A stretch of DNA of 12,476 bases, from the NCBI GenBank assembly GCA_034429695.1, contig DAOUGC010000264.1:1-12476 (forward strand), in the 5' to 3' direction. Source of the DNA: DAOUGC01 sp034429695 (GTDB taxonomy: Bacteria > Chloroflexota > Anaerolineae > Anaerolineales > Anaerolineaceae). Under the pieces are notes generated by a model. It was not told where the DNA came from. It ran no database searches and worked only from the letters and a program-made list of their open reading frames with translations. Shown here piece after piece: positions 6,687-12,476 of this stretch (positions within the stretch are counted from its first letter, which is position 1; every line of letters begins with the position of its first letter). Both the position numbers and the translations under genes were made by a program.

Positions 6687-7763
6687 TTATTTTTCCACAC
6701 CCGTAATCACCACACCCTGCATAAAGAAGCGCTGGGTGAACAGGAAGATAATCACGGGGATGATCATGGTCATCAACGTGGCCGCCTGGATCAGCGCCGG
6801 GTTGGTGTAATGGATGCCGTTGAAGCGCGCCAGACCCACCGCAATGGGTTGCAGTTCCGGCTTGGTGGACAGGTAGATCAATGGGCCAAAATAATCATTC
6901 CAGGCATACACCAGGTGGAAGATGCCCACTGCCATGATCACCGGCCAGGACTGCGGCAGGATCACCGACAAGAGGATGCGCATGGGGCCAGCCCCGTCCA
7001 TCATGGCGGCTTCGTCCATCTCACGCGGGATGGTGAGGAAATACTGGCGCAGCAGGAATACATCGTAAGCGTTGGCGAAGAACGCCGGTACGATCAACGG
7101 CAGCCAGGTTCCCACCCAGCCCAGCTTGACAAACACCGTGTAGGTGGGAATGAGCGTGACCGCGCTGGGCAGGAAGATGGTGGAGATTAACAGCGTAAAC
7201 AGGATGTTCTTGCCCGGAATGCGGAAGCGCGCAAAACCATACGCCACCAAAATGCACGAGGTGAGCGTACCCACCAGGCTGAGCACGGCAATGGCAATGG
7301 TGTTGAACAGCAAACGCGGGTAGTCAATCAGCCGCCACACCTCGCTAAAGTTGGACCAGGCCGGAGCCCACATCCAGGCGCGCTTTAACGTGCGCCATGA
7401 ACCCTGCCATTCAATCGTGCCAGCCGCGGGGTTGGCCGGGTCAATAAACTGTGACGCCTCTCTGCCCTTCTTGTACAGCGCCATGTCGCGCATGCCGTCC
7501 GGCAGGGGCACTTCGTATACATCGTAAGACTTGCCTTCGTACTCAAAAACCGATGGCAGCGCGGGCCACAGGGGTGAATCGGCCTGCATGATCTGCTCGG
7601 GGGTTTTCAACGCAAATGTAATCACACGCAGCATGGGCGAGAGAAATGCAGCCAGCAGGATAAGGGTGCTGAACGTGGCAGCAAAACCCTGACTGCCAGC
7701 GCCAATCCGGAAAGGCTTGCCGCGGGTTTGAGTGCTTTCTTTTACAGCCATTGTGGTAGCCAT
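6687..7763 (-). CDS. ABC sugar transporter permease, MalG type
   Basis: One of two membrane subunits of a carbohydrate-uptake-1 ABC importer, 358 residues from the chosen start. The open frame extends to 7796, but the ATG at 7761-7763 is preferred because AGGAGG lies 6 nt upstream, overlapping the TAG of the previous gene. Seen: a first membrane segment near residues 27-50; a long non-hydrophobic loop of about 100 residues (53-149); a block of further membrane segments from about 153; the EAA loop DEAAMMDGAGPMRILLSVILP (250-270), where the ATPase docks; and the MalG-type C-terminal end FMQGVVITGVEK. MalG-type subunits usually have about 280 residues; the excess is the external loop. The partner permease is directly upstream with a 10-nt gap. 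No ATPase gene is in the window. Confidence 0.93.
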   Translation of the reverse strand: MATTMAVKESTQTRGKPFRIGAGSQGFAATFSTLILLAAFLSPMLRVITFALKTPEQIMQADSPLWPALPSVFEYEGKSYDVYEVPLPDGMRDMALYKKGREASQFIDPANPAAGTIEWQGSWRTLKRAWMWAPAWSNFSEVWRLIDYPRLLFNTIAIAVLSLVGTLTSCILVAYGFARFRIPGKNILFTLLISTIFLPSAVTLIPTYTVFVKLGWVGTWLPLIVPAFFANAYDVFLLRQYFLTIPREMDEAAMMDGAGPMRILLSVILPQSWPVIMAVGIFHLVYAWNDYFGPLIYLSTKPELQPIAVGLARFNGIHYTNPALIQAATLMTMIIPVIIFLFTQRFFMQGVVITGVEK

Positions 7764-7773
7764 GACCTTCCTC

Positions 7774-8715
7774 CTACTGCCGCCCATCGCCAGCATAATA
7801 CACCCAGTATTTGGATGTTTTGAACAAAATGGCGGTGATGATCAAAATGATGATGAACAATAACCAGGCCTGCGCAGCCCCGTAGGACATATTCTGGAAG
7901 GTAAAGAAGGTTTTATACAGGTACAGGTTATAGAACATGGTGGCGCCGCCTGGCGCACCTGTGCCGTTGTTGAGCACCAGCGGAACCAGGAAGTACTGAA
8001 AGACGCCCACTATGCCCAGCGTGAGGCTGTAGAAAATCACCGGCGAGATCATCGGCAGGGTCACGTTGAACAGGGTGGCCCACCAGCCCGCGCCGTCCAC
8101 TTTGGCAGCGTCGTACAGCTCAGTGGGGATGCCCTGCAACCCGGCCAGGTTGATGATCATGCTGCTGCCAACGCCCCACACCCCCATGATCACCAGCGCA
8201 GGATAGACCCAGGTGGTGTCATTGATCCAGTATGGCGGGTTTGCCACGCCAATGGCGCGCAGGGCGTCATTAATCCAGCCGTTTTCAGGCGACAACATGC
8301 CCCCCCAGGCAAAAACACCGGCCACAAACGGCACAACGTAGGGCATGTAGAACATGGTGCGAAAGAAGCTCTGGGCTTTGACATGCCTGCTGTTGAGGAT
8401 GATCGCCAGGAACAGCGGCAGCGCCAGCCCAATCGGCAGTGAGATGGCGCCGAATTTCAGGGTGACCAGCAGGCTTTCCCACACCTGACTATCGCGCAGC
8501 AGCATGGCGTAGTTTTCCAACCCTACAAAACGCACGCTCTCCTGCTGGTTGAGATTGATGTTGGTGAAGGTGAACCCCAGGGTGGCCAGCATGGGCAGCA
8601 GGGTGAACAGGATAAAGCCGATGATCCAGGGCGAGAGAAACGCCAGACCGATCAGGGTCTCACGACGGGTCAGGGGCGAGCTTTTCTTGCGATTGGTGGA
8701 AGTCACTGCGGTCAT
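7774..8715 (-). CDS. ABC sugar transporter permease, MalF/UgpA type
   Basis: The first permease of the sugar importer, 313 residues, inner membrane. Seen: a basic cytoplasmic N-terminus (NRKK, TRRE), a first membrane helix at about 22-45, FVGLENYAMLL (63-73), which is typical of the family, a central group of helices, and an EAA-type loop around YDAAKVDGAG (201-210) ending in LP (220-221) for ATPase contact, then two closing helices. Length is normal for the family. The ATG at 8713-8715 has GGAGG 7 nt upstream. It lies downstream of the binding-protein gene, separated by a GNRA hairpin likely to lower permease output relative to binding protein, and 10 nt before the second permease. The substrate is inferred from the cluster to be a GlcNAc-containing oligosaccharide. 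Confidence 0.95.
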   Translation of the reverse strand: MTAVTSTNRKKSSPLTRRETLIGLAFLSPWIIGFILFTLLPMLATLGFTFTNINLNQQESVRFVGLENYAMLLRDSQVWESLLVTLKFGAISLPIGLALPLFLAIILNSRHVKAQSFFRTMFYMPYVVPFVAGVFAWGGMLSPENGWINDALRAIGVANPPYWINDTTWVYPALVIMGVWGVGSSMIINLAGLQGIPTELYDAAKVDGAGWWATLFNVTLPMISPVIFYSLTLGIVGVFQYFLVPLVLNNGTGAPGGATMFYNLYLYKTFFTFQNMSYGAAQAWLLFIIILIITAILFKTSKYWVYYAGDGRQ

Positions 8716-8745
8716 GATATATCCTCCGGCTCCCCCGCCTCCGGA

Positions 8746-8771
8746 GACTGTCCGGCTTGCGCCGGACAGTC
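8746..8771 (-). other. GCAA-tetraloop hairpin between binding-protein and permease genes
   Basis: A perfect 11-bp inverted repeat has arms GACTGTCCGGC (8746-8756) and GCCGGACAGTC (8761-8771). On the transcribed strand the loop is GCAA, a GNRA tetraloop closed by C-G. It lies 28 nt after the binding-protein stop and before the permease ribosome site. With no U-run it is unlikely to be a full terminator. Hairpins here in sugar ABC operons (as between malE and malF) protect the binding-protein mRNA and lower downstream expression; that role is inferred. Confidence 0.7.
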
Positions 8772-8799
8772 CGTGGAAACGAGGAGAACACCCCGATGT

Positions 8800-10266
8800 T
8801 TACTGCTGCTTGTCGAAGATGGTCTGCAGATCAGTCTTCAGGGTTTCAATTTCTTTGTCCATGTCCAGACCTTCGGTGGTGGTCATGAGGGTGAGGAATG
8901 TATTCACCCGGTCGAAGGCTTCATTGTAGCTGGGCATGTACCCTTCAAAGTTGGGGTTGTCAGCGTAGGGGATCATGTCGACCGCAACCTGCCAGTCAAC
9001 TTCCTGGGGGAACTTCTCATCCAGACCGGCGAAGAAGGCTTCCTGGTCGGCGGTGCGGGCGGGCATGCCGCCGTAGAGGCCCAACAGCTCCAGCGAGGCG
9101 TCGCCGAGCAGGTAGGTCAGCACTTCGAAAGCCTCGTCAGGATGCTGGGTGGCTTTGAGGATGCGGAAGGTATCGGCATTGAAATTGGCGGTGATGTTGC
9201 CCTCGTAGGAAGGCACCACAGCGATATCCCAGTTGCCGCCAGCGTCGGTGACGCAGCAGGTGTACCACAGGTGGGTCAGAGCCATGGCAACCTTGCCCGA
9301 GTTGAACGGGTTGCCGGTGCCAAACTCGGCGCTTTCGCGCACAGCCTGGTTGGGGATGAAGTGATCGGTCCAGATACCGTCATACACATAGTTCCATGCG
9401 GCAGCCCAGTGGGGCGGGATCTGCGCGGTCTTGCCGTCATCGGCAACCAGCGAGCCAGCGCCGAAGTAAGCGCCAATGGCGCGCGGGTCCTGGTACTGGG
9501 GTTCGTAACCGTACTGCACGATTGCGGCGGAGTCAAAACCTTCCTGGGTGGCGTCCACGCCGTTGGCGTCAACGGTCAGGATCAGAGCCAGCTTGCGCAT
9601 GGTGTCGTAGGTCCATTCTTCCTCGGTGCCATCGGGCCAGACGTACTTCTCGCCCACGGTGTGGGGCGGATAAGCCAGGCCAGCCTCGTCGAACATGTCG
9701 CGCTGGTAGAACAGCATGGAGGGGAAGATGGCGAAGGGCAGACCGGTCTGGCCGTCGCCGCCCACGTAGAATTCAACCGAACCTTCAGCGTATTGTGAGG
9801 TGTCGTAACCGGTCTTTTCGATGATGGGGCCGAGATCCAACCACTGACCGTGGAAGGCCTCAGCACCGGAGGTGCCAACCGGGCCCACGATGTCGGGCGG
9901 GTTGCCGGACGCCATTTCGGTGGCCAGGGTATCGCGGGCAGCGTTGTAGTTCACAACTTCCAAAACCAGTTTAATCTTGTCCTGGCTGGCGTTGAACTCT
10001 TCAACGATACGGTTTTCGACTTCCACCTGGGCGGGGTCAGTGCCGGTGCCAAGACCGACGAACCAGCGAATTTCAACCCGGCCATCATCAACAACGGGTT
10101 CTTCAGCCGCCGGTTCCTCGGCAGCAGGCTCATCAGCAGCCGGTTGTTCAGCAGCCGGTTGGTCAGCGGCAGGCTGTTCGGCGGCGGGTGCAGGAGTGCC
10201 GCAGGCGGTTAATACCACCGACAGAACCACCAGCAAACCCATCAGGCGCAGCAAATGCTTGTTCAT
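8800..10266 (-). CDS. Extracellular sugar-binding lipoprotein (ABC solute-binding family 1)
   Basis: The substrate-binding protein of the sugar importer, 488 residues, anchored outside the membrane. The frame is open up to 10551, but the ATG at 10264-10266 is chosen because AGGAGG lies 7 nt upstream and the protein then begins with a proper lipoprotein signal: MNK, hydrophobic stretch 9-19, lipobox L19-T-A-C22. A linker of six AAxxP pentads (28-57) follows, then the mature domain from about 63. Family-1 features include NRIVEEFNA (85-93), GNPPDIV (121-127), GLPFAIFPSMLFYQRDMFDEA (175-195) and GKVAMALTHLW (324-334). Two adjacent cysteines, Cys337 and Cys338, are unusual for an exported protein. 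It is the first transport gene after the regulator and should be the most expressed. The ligand, probably a GlcNAc oligosaccharide, is inferred from neighbours. Confidence 0.95.
   Translation of the reverse strand: MNKHLLRLMGLLVVLSVVLTACGTPAPAAEQPAADQPAAEQPAADEPAAEEPAAEEPVVDDGRVEIRWFVGLGTGTDPAQVEVENRIVEEFNASQDKIKLVLEVVNYNAARDTLATEMASGNPPDIVGPVGTSGAEAFHGQWLDLGPIIEKTGYDTSQYAEGSVEFYVGGDGQTGLPFAIFPSMLFYQRDMFDEAGLAYPPHTVGEKYVWPDGTEEEWTYDTMRKLALILTVDANGVDATQEGFDSAAIVQYGYEPQYQDPRAIGAYFGAGSLVADDGKTAQIPPHWAAAWNYVYDGIWTDHFIPNQAVRESAEFGTGNPFNSGKVAMALTHLWYTCCVTDAGGNWDIAVVPSYEGNITANFNADTFRILKATQHPDEAFEVLTYLLGDASLELLGLYGGMPARTADQEAFFAGLDEKFPQEVDWQVAVDMIPYADNPNFEGYMPSYNEAFDRVNTFLTLMTTTEGLDMDKEIETLKTDLQTIFDKQQ
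10096..10185 (-). repeat. 15-nt tandem repeat coding six AAxxP pentads in the lipoprotein linker
   Basis: Ninety bases code for residues 28-57 of the binding protein as six pentads: AAEQP, AADQP, AAEQP, AADEP, AAEEP, AAEEP. The repeat is in frame (15-nt period) with some synonymous change. It forms an acidic, Pro/Ala-rich flexible tether between the lipidated Cys22 and the binding domain. Such tracts can gain or lose units by slippage, so tether length may vary between strains. Confidence 0.85.
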
Positions 10267-10429
10267 TCTTGATCCTCCTGAGATATGGAAACTAATCTTT
10301 CGACTGGCTTTTCCCCTTTTTGCCGCACGGGACGCGGCGCCAAAAGCGGGCAAGGGGACAAACGGGAACGGATTTCGCAGTTCAATCTTGCACAGCCTTC
10401 TTCTTATCTCCGGGCTTTCTCCTCCTTTT

Positions 10430-11458
10430 TTACGATTCCCCGCCACAGCCACAAGAACGGCGGATGACGATTTCGGTTGGCAACAACGTGAGCGGCTCAG
10501 CGGAATTCTCCTCCACCAGGCGGAGCAATTGCCGGGCAGCCGCCCTGCCAACCTCTTCTGTCGGGGCGCGCACAGTGGTTAAAGCCGGGTTGAGATAAGC
10601 AGACAGCCGCTGATCATCAAAACCCACCACCGAGACATCCTCTGGCACGTTAATTCCACTCTCGTGCAGGGCTTCCAGCACGCCCACCGCCGATTCGTCG
10701 TCGCCGGCGAATACGGCGTCAAACTGCGGGCCGGTGGCGATCAAATCCAGCACGGAACGCCGCGCAACCCGCCGGTCAAATTCACCCGGGACGATCAAGC
10801 GTTCGTCCTGGGTGATGCCGTTAATTTCCAACGCCTGGCGATATCCCAACTCACGCCAGTGCGAGTCTTCCTGATCATCCGGCCCCTTGAGAAAAGCAAT
10901 GCGCCGGCGGTTGTGTTTTTCGATCAAATGCTCAACCAGCAGGCGCGAGGCCGATTTGTTCTCCACTGTCACGCACGGCAGGTTCAAGCCTTCCGGCGCG
11001 GTCTGGTGGATCAACACCACCGGAAAGCCGATCTCGGCGTAATGCTCCAGCGCGGCGCGGTCCACCGAATTGGCAAACACCAGCACGCCGTCGGTGTTGT
11101 GCGGTCCCAGCGGCAGTGAAAATGCGCTGCGCGGCTGCGGGCGGCCCGACGAGGAGATCAGCAGGTCGTAGCCGGCCTCGCGCGTTACTGATTCAATGCC
11201 GCTCATCATCGGCGCAAAGAAATCACCATGGATGTCGGTCAGCAGCAGGCCAAGCGTCTCGGTTTTGAGACGGGCCAGTTTGCGCGCTGAGGCGGAGGGC
11301 ACAAATCTGAGCGAAGCCATGACGTCGTCCAGGCGCAGCGCCACCTCACCCGAAACGGGGGCAGTGCCGTTGATGTAGCGCGAAACGGTGGCAACGGAGA
11401 CACCGGCTTCGCGGGCGACATCACGGATGGTGGAGGCTTTGGTCTTTGAACGGGTCAT
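10430..11458 (-). CDS. LacI-family transcriptional regulator
   Basis: A 342-residue LacI/GalR-type repressor, normal family length. Seen: the N-terminal helix-turn-helix TIRDVAREAGVSVATVSRYI (10-29), the hinge region SASARKLARLKT (55-66), which would insert in the minor groove, and a periplasmic-binding-protein-like effector domain with TLGLLLTDI (68-76), GDDESAVGVLEAL (252-264) and VVGFDD (277-282). The C-terminus RRSCGCG (333-339) is a form seen in other LacI members. The ATG (11456-11458) has a weak ribosome site. Upstream lie a strong sigma-70 promoter and two tandem palindromic operators over the start of transcription, pointing to autoregulation. It leads the sugar cluster on the same strand, 163 nt before the binding-protein gene. 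The inducer is probably a chitobiose- or GlcNAc-derived sugar; that is inference. Confidence 0.96.
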   Translation of the reverse strand: MTRSKTKASTIRDVAREAGVSVATVSRYINGTAPVSGEVALRLDDVMASLRFVPSASARKLARLKTETLGLLLTDIHGDFFAPMMSGIESVTREAGYDLLISSSGRPQPRSAFSLPLGPHNTDGVLVFANSVDRAALEHYAEIGFPVVLIHQTAPEGLNLPCVTVENKSASRLLVEHLIEKHNRRRIAFLKGPDDQEDSHWRELGYRQALEINGITQDERLIVPGEFDRRVARRSVLDLIATGPQFDAVFAGDDESAVGVLEALHESGINVPEDVSVVGFDDQRLSAYLNPALTTVRAPTEEVGRAAARQLLRLVEENSAEPLTLLPTEIVIRRSCGCGGES

Positions 11459-11483
11459 GGTGAGGAATACCTTACAGAAACGA

Positions 11484-11514
11484 AATGTAACCGGTTACTG
11501 TAACCGGTTACATT
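11484..11514. promoter_or_regulatory. Tandem LacI-type operators forming a nested palindrome
   Basis: Two perfect 12-bp palindromes GTAACCGGTTAC lie at 11487-11498 and 11500-11511, with centres 13 bp apart. Together with flanking AAT/ATT they form one perfect 31-bp inverted repeat around T11499. Each has the central CG and TGTAAC half-site layout of LacI-family operators, much like the ACCGGT core of gluconate-repressor sites. They overlap the -10 box and the predicted transcription start of the LacI gene, so binding should block transcription. No further copy was found in the window. That the neighbouring LacI protein is the binder is inferred from position. Confidence 0.88.
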
Positions 11515-11540
11515 CTAGCGCGATCGTTCACCAGAGTCAA
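11512..11540 (-). promoter_or_regulatory. Sigma-70 promoter of the LacI gene and operon
   Basis: On the minus strand TTGACT (11540-11535) and TAGAAT (11517-11512), each 5 of 6 to consensus, are separated by exactly 17 bp. The predicted start of transcription, near 11505, falls inside the gene-proximal half of the operator region, leaving a leader of about 47 nt before the LacI ATG. It is the best promoter match seen in the window and is probably the main promoter of the cluster. Confidence 0.82.
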
Positions 11541-11665
11541 TAGGCAATTTTTCAGGGGAAGTCCGGATCGACGGGATGGAAGTGCGCCGCGCCAGCAAGC
11601 TGGCGAACTGCCGTGGCGGAGATTGCCCGTCCCGTGGGTGAACACCCCACCTGTTTCCCCACAGC

Positions 11666-11694
11666 AAAAAAACAGCGCAGGTGGCAAAGCGGCT
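11666..11694 (-). terminator. Weak intrinsic terminator candidate after the NUDIX gene
   Basis: On the minus strand, just after the NUDIX stop, a short imperfect stem (AGC-C-GC pairing with GCGCT, with one bulge) is followed by a run of seven T residues (11672-11666). The stem is short, so termination would be weak. It lies between the NUDIX gene and the promoter of the LacI gene, where insulation would make sense. A separate palindrome, CGCCAGC-AA-GCTGGCG, lies at 11590-11605. Confidence 0.3.
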
Positions 11695-12168
11695 TTAGAT
11701 CTTCGCTGCCCGCCCCCACCCTGCCAGAAAATCCTCATATATCCGCTGCACCGGCGGGCTGACCCGCTCTGGCGCTTCATCCCGCGCAAAAAAGCGCACC
11801 CGCTCCAGCTCCTCCGGCTCGGCGCGCAATTCACCCTCGAACTCACGGCACACAAACGCCGCGGTCACGTTGTACACCTCATCCCCATTGGGATACACAT
11901 AATGATATTCCATCCCGGAATACACCCCCTGCAGGATAAGCGCCCCAGGCAGTAAACCGGTCTCCTCCTCCACTTCACGGCGGGCGGTTTCCTCCAGCGT
12001 CTCGCCTGGTTCCATCGCCCCGCCGGGGATCGACCACATGCCGTTATCCCGCCGCAGGGTCAGCAACAAGCGATCCTGTTCATCCAGCATAAAAACCCCG
12101 GACCCAACCATGATGATTGGCCGCGTGCCGATCAACCGCCGCAATTCTTCCACATATCCACCTGGCAT
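11695..12168 (-). CDS. NUDIX hydrolase
   Basis: A 157-residue NUDIX pyrophosphohydrolase. The frame is open upstream to 12456, but the ATG at 12166-12168 is chosen because GGAGG lies 5 nt upstream and the NUDIX domain follows at once; the longer version would cover the divergent gene. Seen: GSGVFMLDE (22-30), the complete NUDIX box from G50 through E56 to R64-E-V-E-E-E-T-G71-L72 with all catalytic glutamates, and a preceding MWSIPGG (44-50) typical of MutT/ADP-ribose-type members. It probably hydrolyses a nucleoside diphosphate derivative in the cytoplasm; the substrate cannot be told from sequence. It is transcribed toward the sugar cluster but separated by 236 nt with that cluster's own promoter, so it is not likely part of the operon. 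Its 5' neighbour is a divergent DNA glycosylase. Confidence 0.93.
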   Translation of the reverse strand: MPGGYVEELRRLIGTRPIIMVGSGVFMLDEQDRLLLTLRRDNGMWSIPGGAMEPGETLEETARREVEEETGLLPGALILQGVYSGMEYHYVYPNGDEVYNVTAAFVCREFEGELRAEPEELERVRFFARDEAPERVSPPVQRIYEDFLAGWGRAAKI

Positions 12169-12222
12169 GATTCCTCCCACCGCGCTCTCCACCCGGTTCA
12201 AAATCATTGTATCATTACACTT
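12169..12222. promoter_or_regulatory. Divergent promoter region, NUDIX / DNA glycosylase
   Basis: This 54-nt gap serves two divergent genes. On the minus strand it holds TACAAT (12211-12206), and on the plus strand TATCAT (12210-12215); both match the -10 consensus at 5 of 6, and they overlap. No convincing -35 was found for either. A small inverted repeat TGTA-TCAT-TACA (12208-12219) covers both boxes. The plus-strand box is only 7 nt before the ATG, and no Shine-Dalgarno is visible there, so a leaderless glycosylase mRNA is possible. Confidence 0.4.
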
Positions 12223-12476
12223 ATGCCCCTCCCGCCGCTCAACGCCGCCGCCCTGCCGTCCATCGCCAGCGATCTCGCCGCCCGCGACCCTGACCTGGCT
12301 GCCATACTGACAGCGCATGGGCCGCCCCCGCTGTGGGAACGCCCGCAGGGTTTCCCCACCCTGGTGCACATCATCCTCGAACAGCAGGTCTCGCTGGCCT
12401 CGGCGCGCGCCGCCTTTACCCGCCTGCAGGCCGTCCTGGGTGATGTGACCCCGCAAGCGTTCCTCACCCTCGATGA
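12223..12476 (+). CDS. HhH-GPD DNA glycosylase (AlkA-like), 5' part only
   Basis: The only plus-strand gene. It starts at ATG 12223-12225 and runs open off the window end, giving 84 codons. The translation includes GPPPLWERPQGFPTLVHIIL (33-52) and LEQQVSLASA (52-61), a block characteristic of the DNA-3-methyladenine glycosylase II / HhH-GPD family, where this helix opens the catalytic domain. The helix-hairpin-helix and catalytic Asp lie beyond the window. The protein would remove alkylated bases in base-excision repair. There is no ribosome site before the ATG; translation may be leaderless. It is divergent from the NUDIX gene and not functionally tied to the sugar cluster. The family call is good; substrate range is not visible. 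Confidence 0.8.
   Translation, partial: MPLPPLNAAALPSIASDLAARDPDLAAILTAHGPPPLWERPQGFPTLVHIILEQQVSLASARAAFTRLQAVLGDVTPQAFLTLD

Noticed and set aside
5788..6810. 340-residue plus-strand open frame opposite GH4
   Set aside because: His/Gln/Val-rich composition typical of antisense translation in GC-rich genes; GH4 on the other strand has every family motif.
7764..7796. Upstream ATG for the second permease at 7796
   Set aside because: It would overlap the previous gene by 23 nt and lacks a ribosome site; the ATG at 7763 has AGGAGG at 6 nt spacing.
8773..9798. 341-residue plus-strand open frame opposite the binding protein
   Set aside because: Its sequence is the shadow of a well-supported minus-strand gene and shows no recognisable motif.
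10263..10385. Possible 40-codon leader peptide from a TTG codon, ending in ATGA overlap with the binding-protein start
   Set aside because: It is open in frame, but the start is a TTG without a well-placed ribosome site and the peptide has no recognisable features; chance is likely.
10267..10551. N-terminal extension of the binding-protein reading frame by 95 residues
   Set aside because: The extension overlaps the LacI 3' end, has no signal-like character, and the internal ATG at 10266 has an ideal ribosome site and starts a proper lipoprotein signal.
12169..12456. Extension of the NUDIX frame to 12456
   Set aside because: This part is antisense to the AlkA-like glycosylase, is low-complexity in character and precedes a well-primed internal ATG.
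1..12476. Peptidoglycan (MurNAc) recycling as the cluster's role
   Set aside because: There is no MurQ etherase, NagZ-type GH3 or amidase; the ChbG plus CNxP-type GH4 pair points to chitobiose-like sugars.
1..12476. Defence system, mobile element, CRISPR or RNA gene
   Set aside because: No transposase, integrase, repeat-spacer pattern, tRNA or rRNA-like sequence was seen; all genes are metabolic, regulatory or repair.

Overview
The window reads as a chromosomal segment of a GC-rich bacterium, probably a Chloroflexota member of the Anaerolineae/Caldilineae type. That assignment is an inference. It rests on lipoproteins with an L-T-A-C lipobox followed by long Pro/Ala/Glu or Pro/Thr linkers, on the ABC sugar transporter lacking its own ATPase, and on the general look of the proteins. 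No rRNA, tRNA, CRISPR array, transposase or phage gene was seen.

Ten of the twelve genes form one long minus-strand sugar-catabolism cluster, in transcription order: a LacI-family regulator (11458 down to 10430), a lipoprotein sugar-binding protein (10266-8800), two ABC permeases (8715-7774 and 7763-6687), a GH4 6-phospho-beta-glycosidase (6585-5293), a BadF/NAGK-type sugar kinase (5221-4217), a GH18 chitinase-like lipoprotein (4220-3207), a tandem-SIS GlmS/NagB-II-like protein (3203-2151), a ChbG/YdjC deacetylase (2142-1321) and a cytoplasmic class C beta-lactamase-like serine hydrolase (1201-14). Several junctions are tight: ATGA overlap, 3-nt, 8-nt and 10-nt gaps, with ribosome binding sites over the previous stop codon. 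A good sigma-70 promoter (TTGACT, 17 bp, TAGAAT) lies upstream of the regulator. Two identical LacI-type palindromes start at its -10 box and cover the predicted transcription start, so the regulator probably controls itself and the operon.

Read together, the genes suggest use of chitobiose or chitooligosaccharides (GlcNAc polymers or N-glycan cores). GH18 cuts outside the cell, the binding protein and permeases import, and the kinase adds a 6-phosphate. ChbG removes an acetyl group, GH4 splits the phosphorylated disaccharide, and the SIS protein turns glucosamine-6-phosphate into fructose-6-phosphate. This is the E. coli Chb logic (ChbG plus GH4 ChbF) rebuilt around an ABC transporter and a kinase instead of a PTS. 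No NagA-type deacetylase and no ATPase subunit is encoded here.

Two perfect 11-bp hairpins with very stable tetraloops punctuate the cluster. One (GCAA loop) follows the binding-protein gene; the other (UUCG loop) follows chbG. The serine hydrolase after the second hairpin has its own extended -10 promoter and may be a separate unit. Upstream of the cluster lie a NUDIX hydrolase (12168-11695, minus) and, divergent from it, the 5' part of an AlkA-like HhH DNA glycosylase (12223 to the window end, plus).
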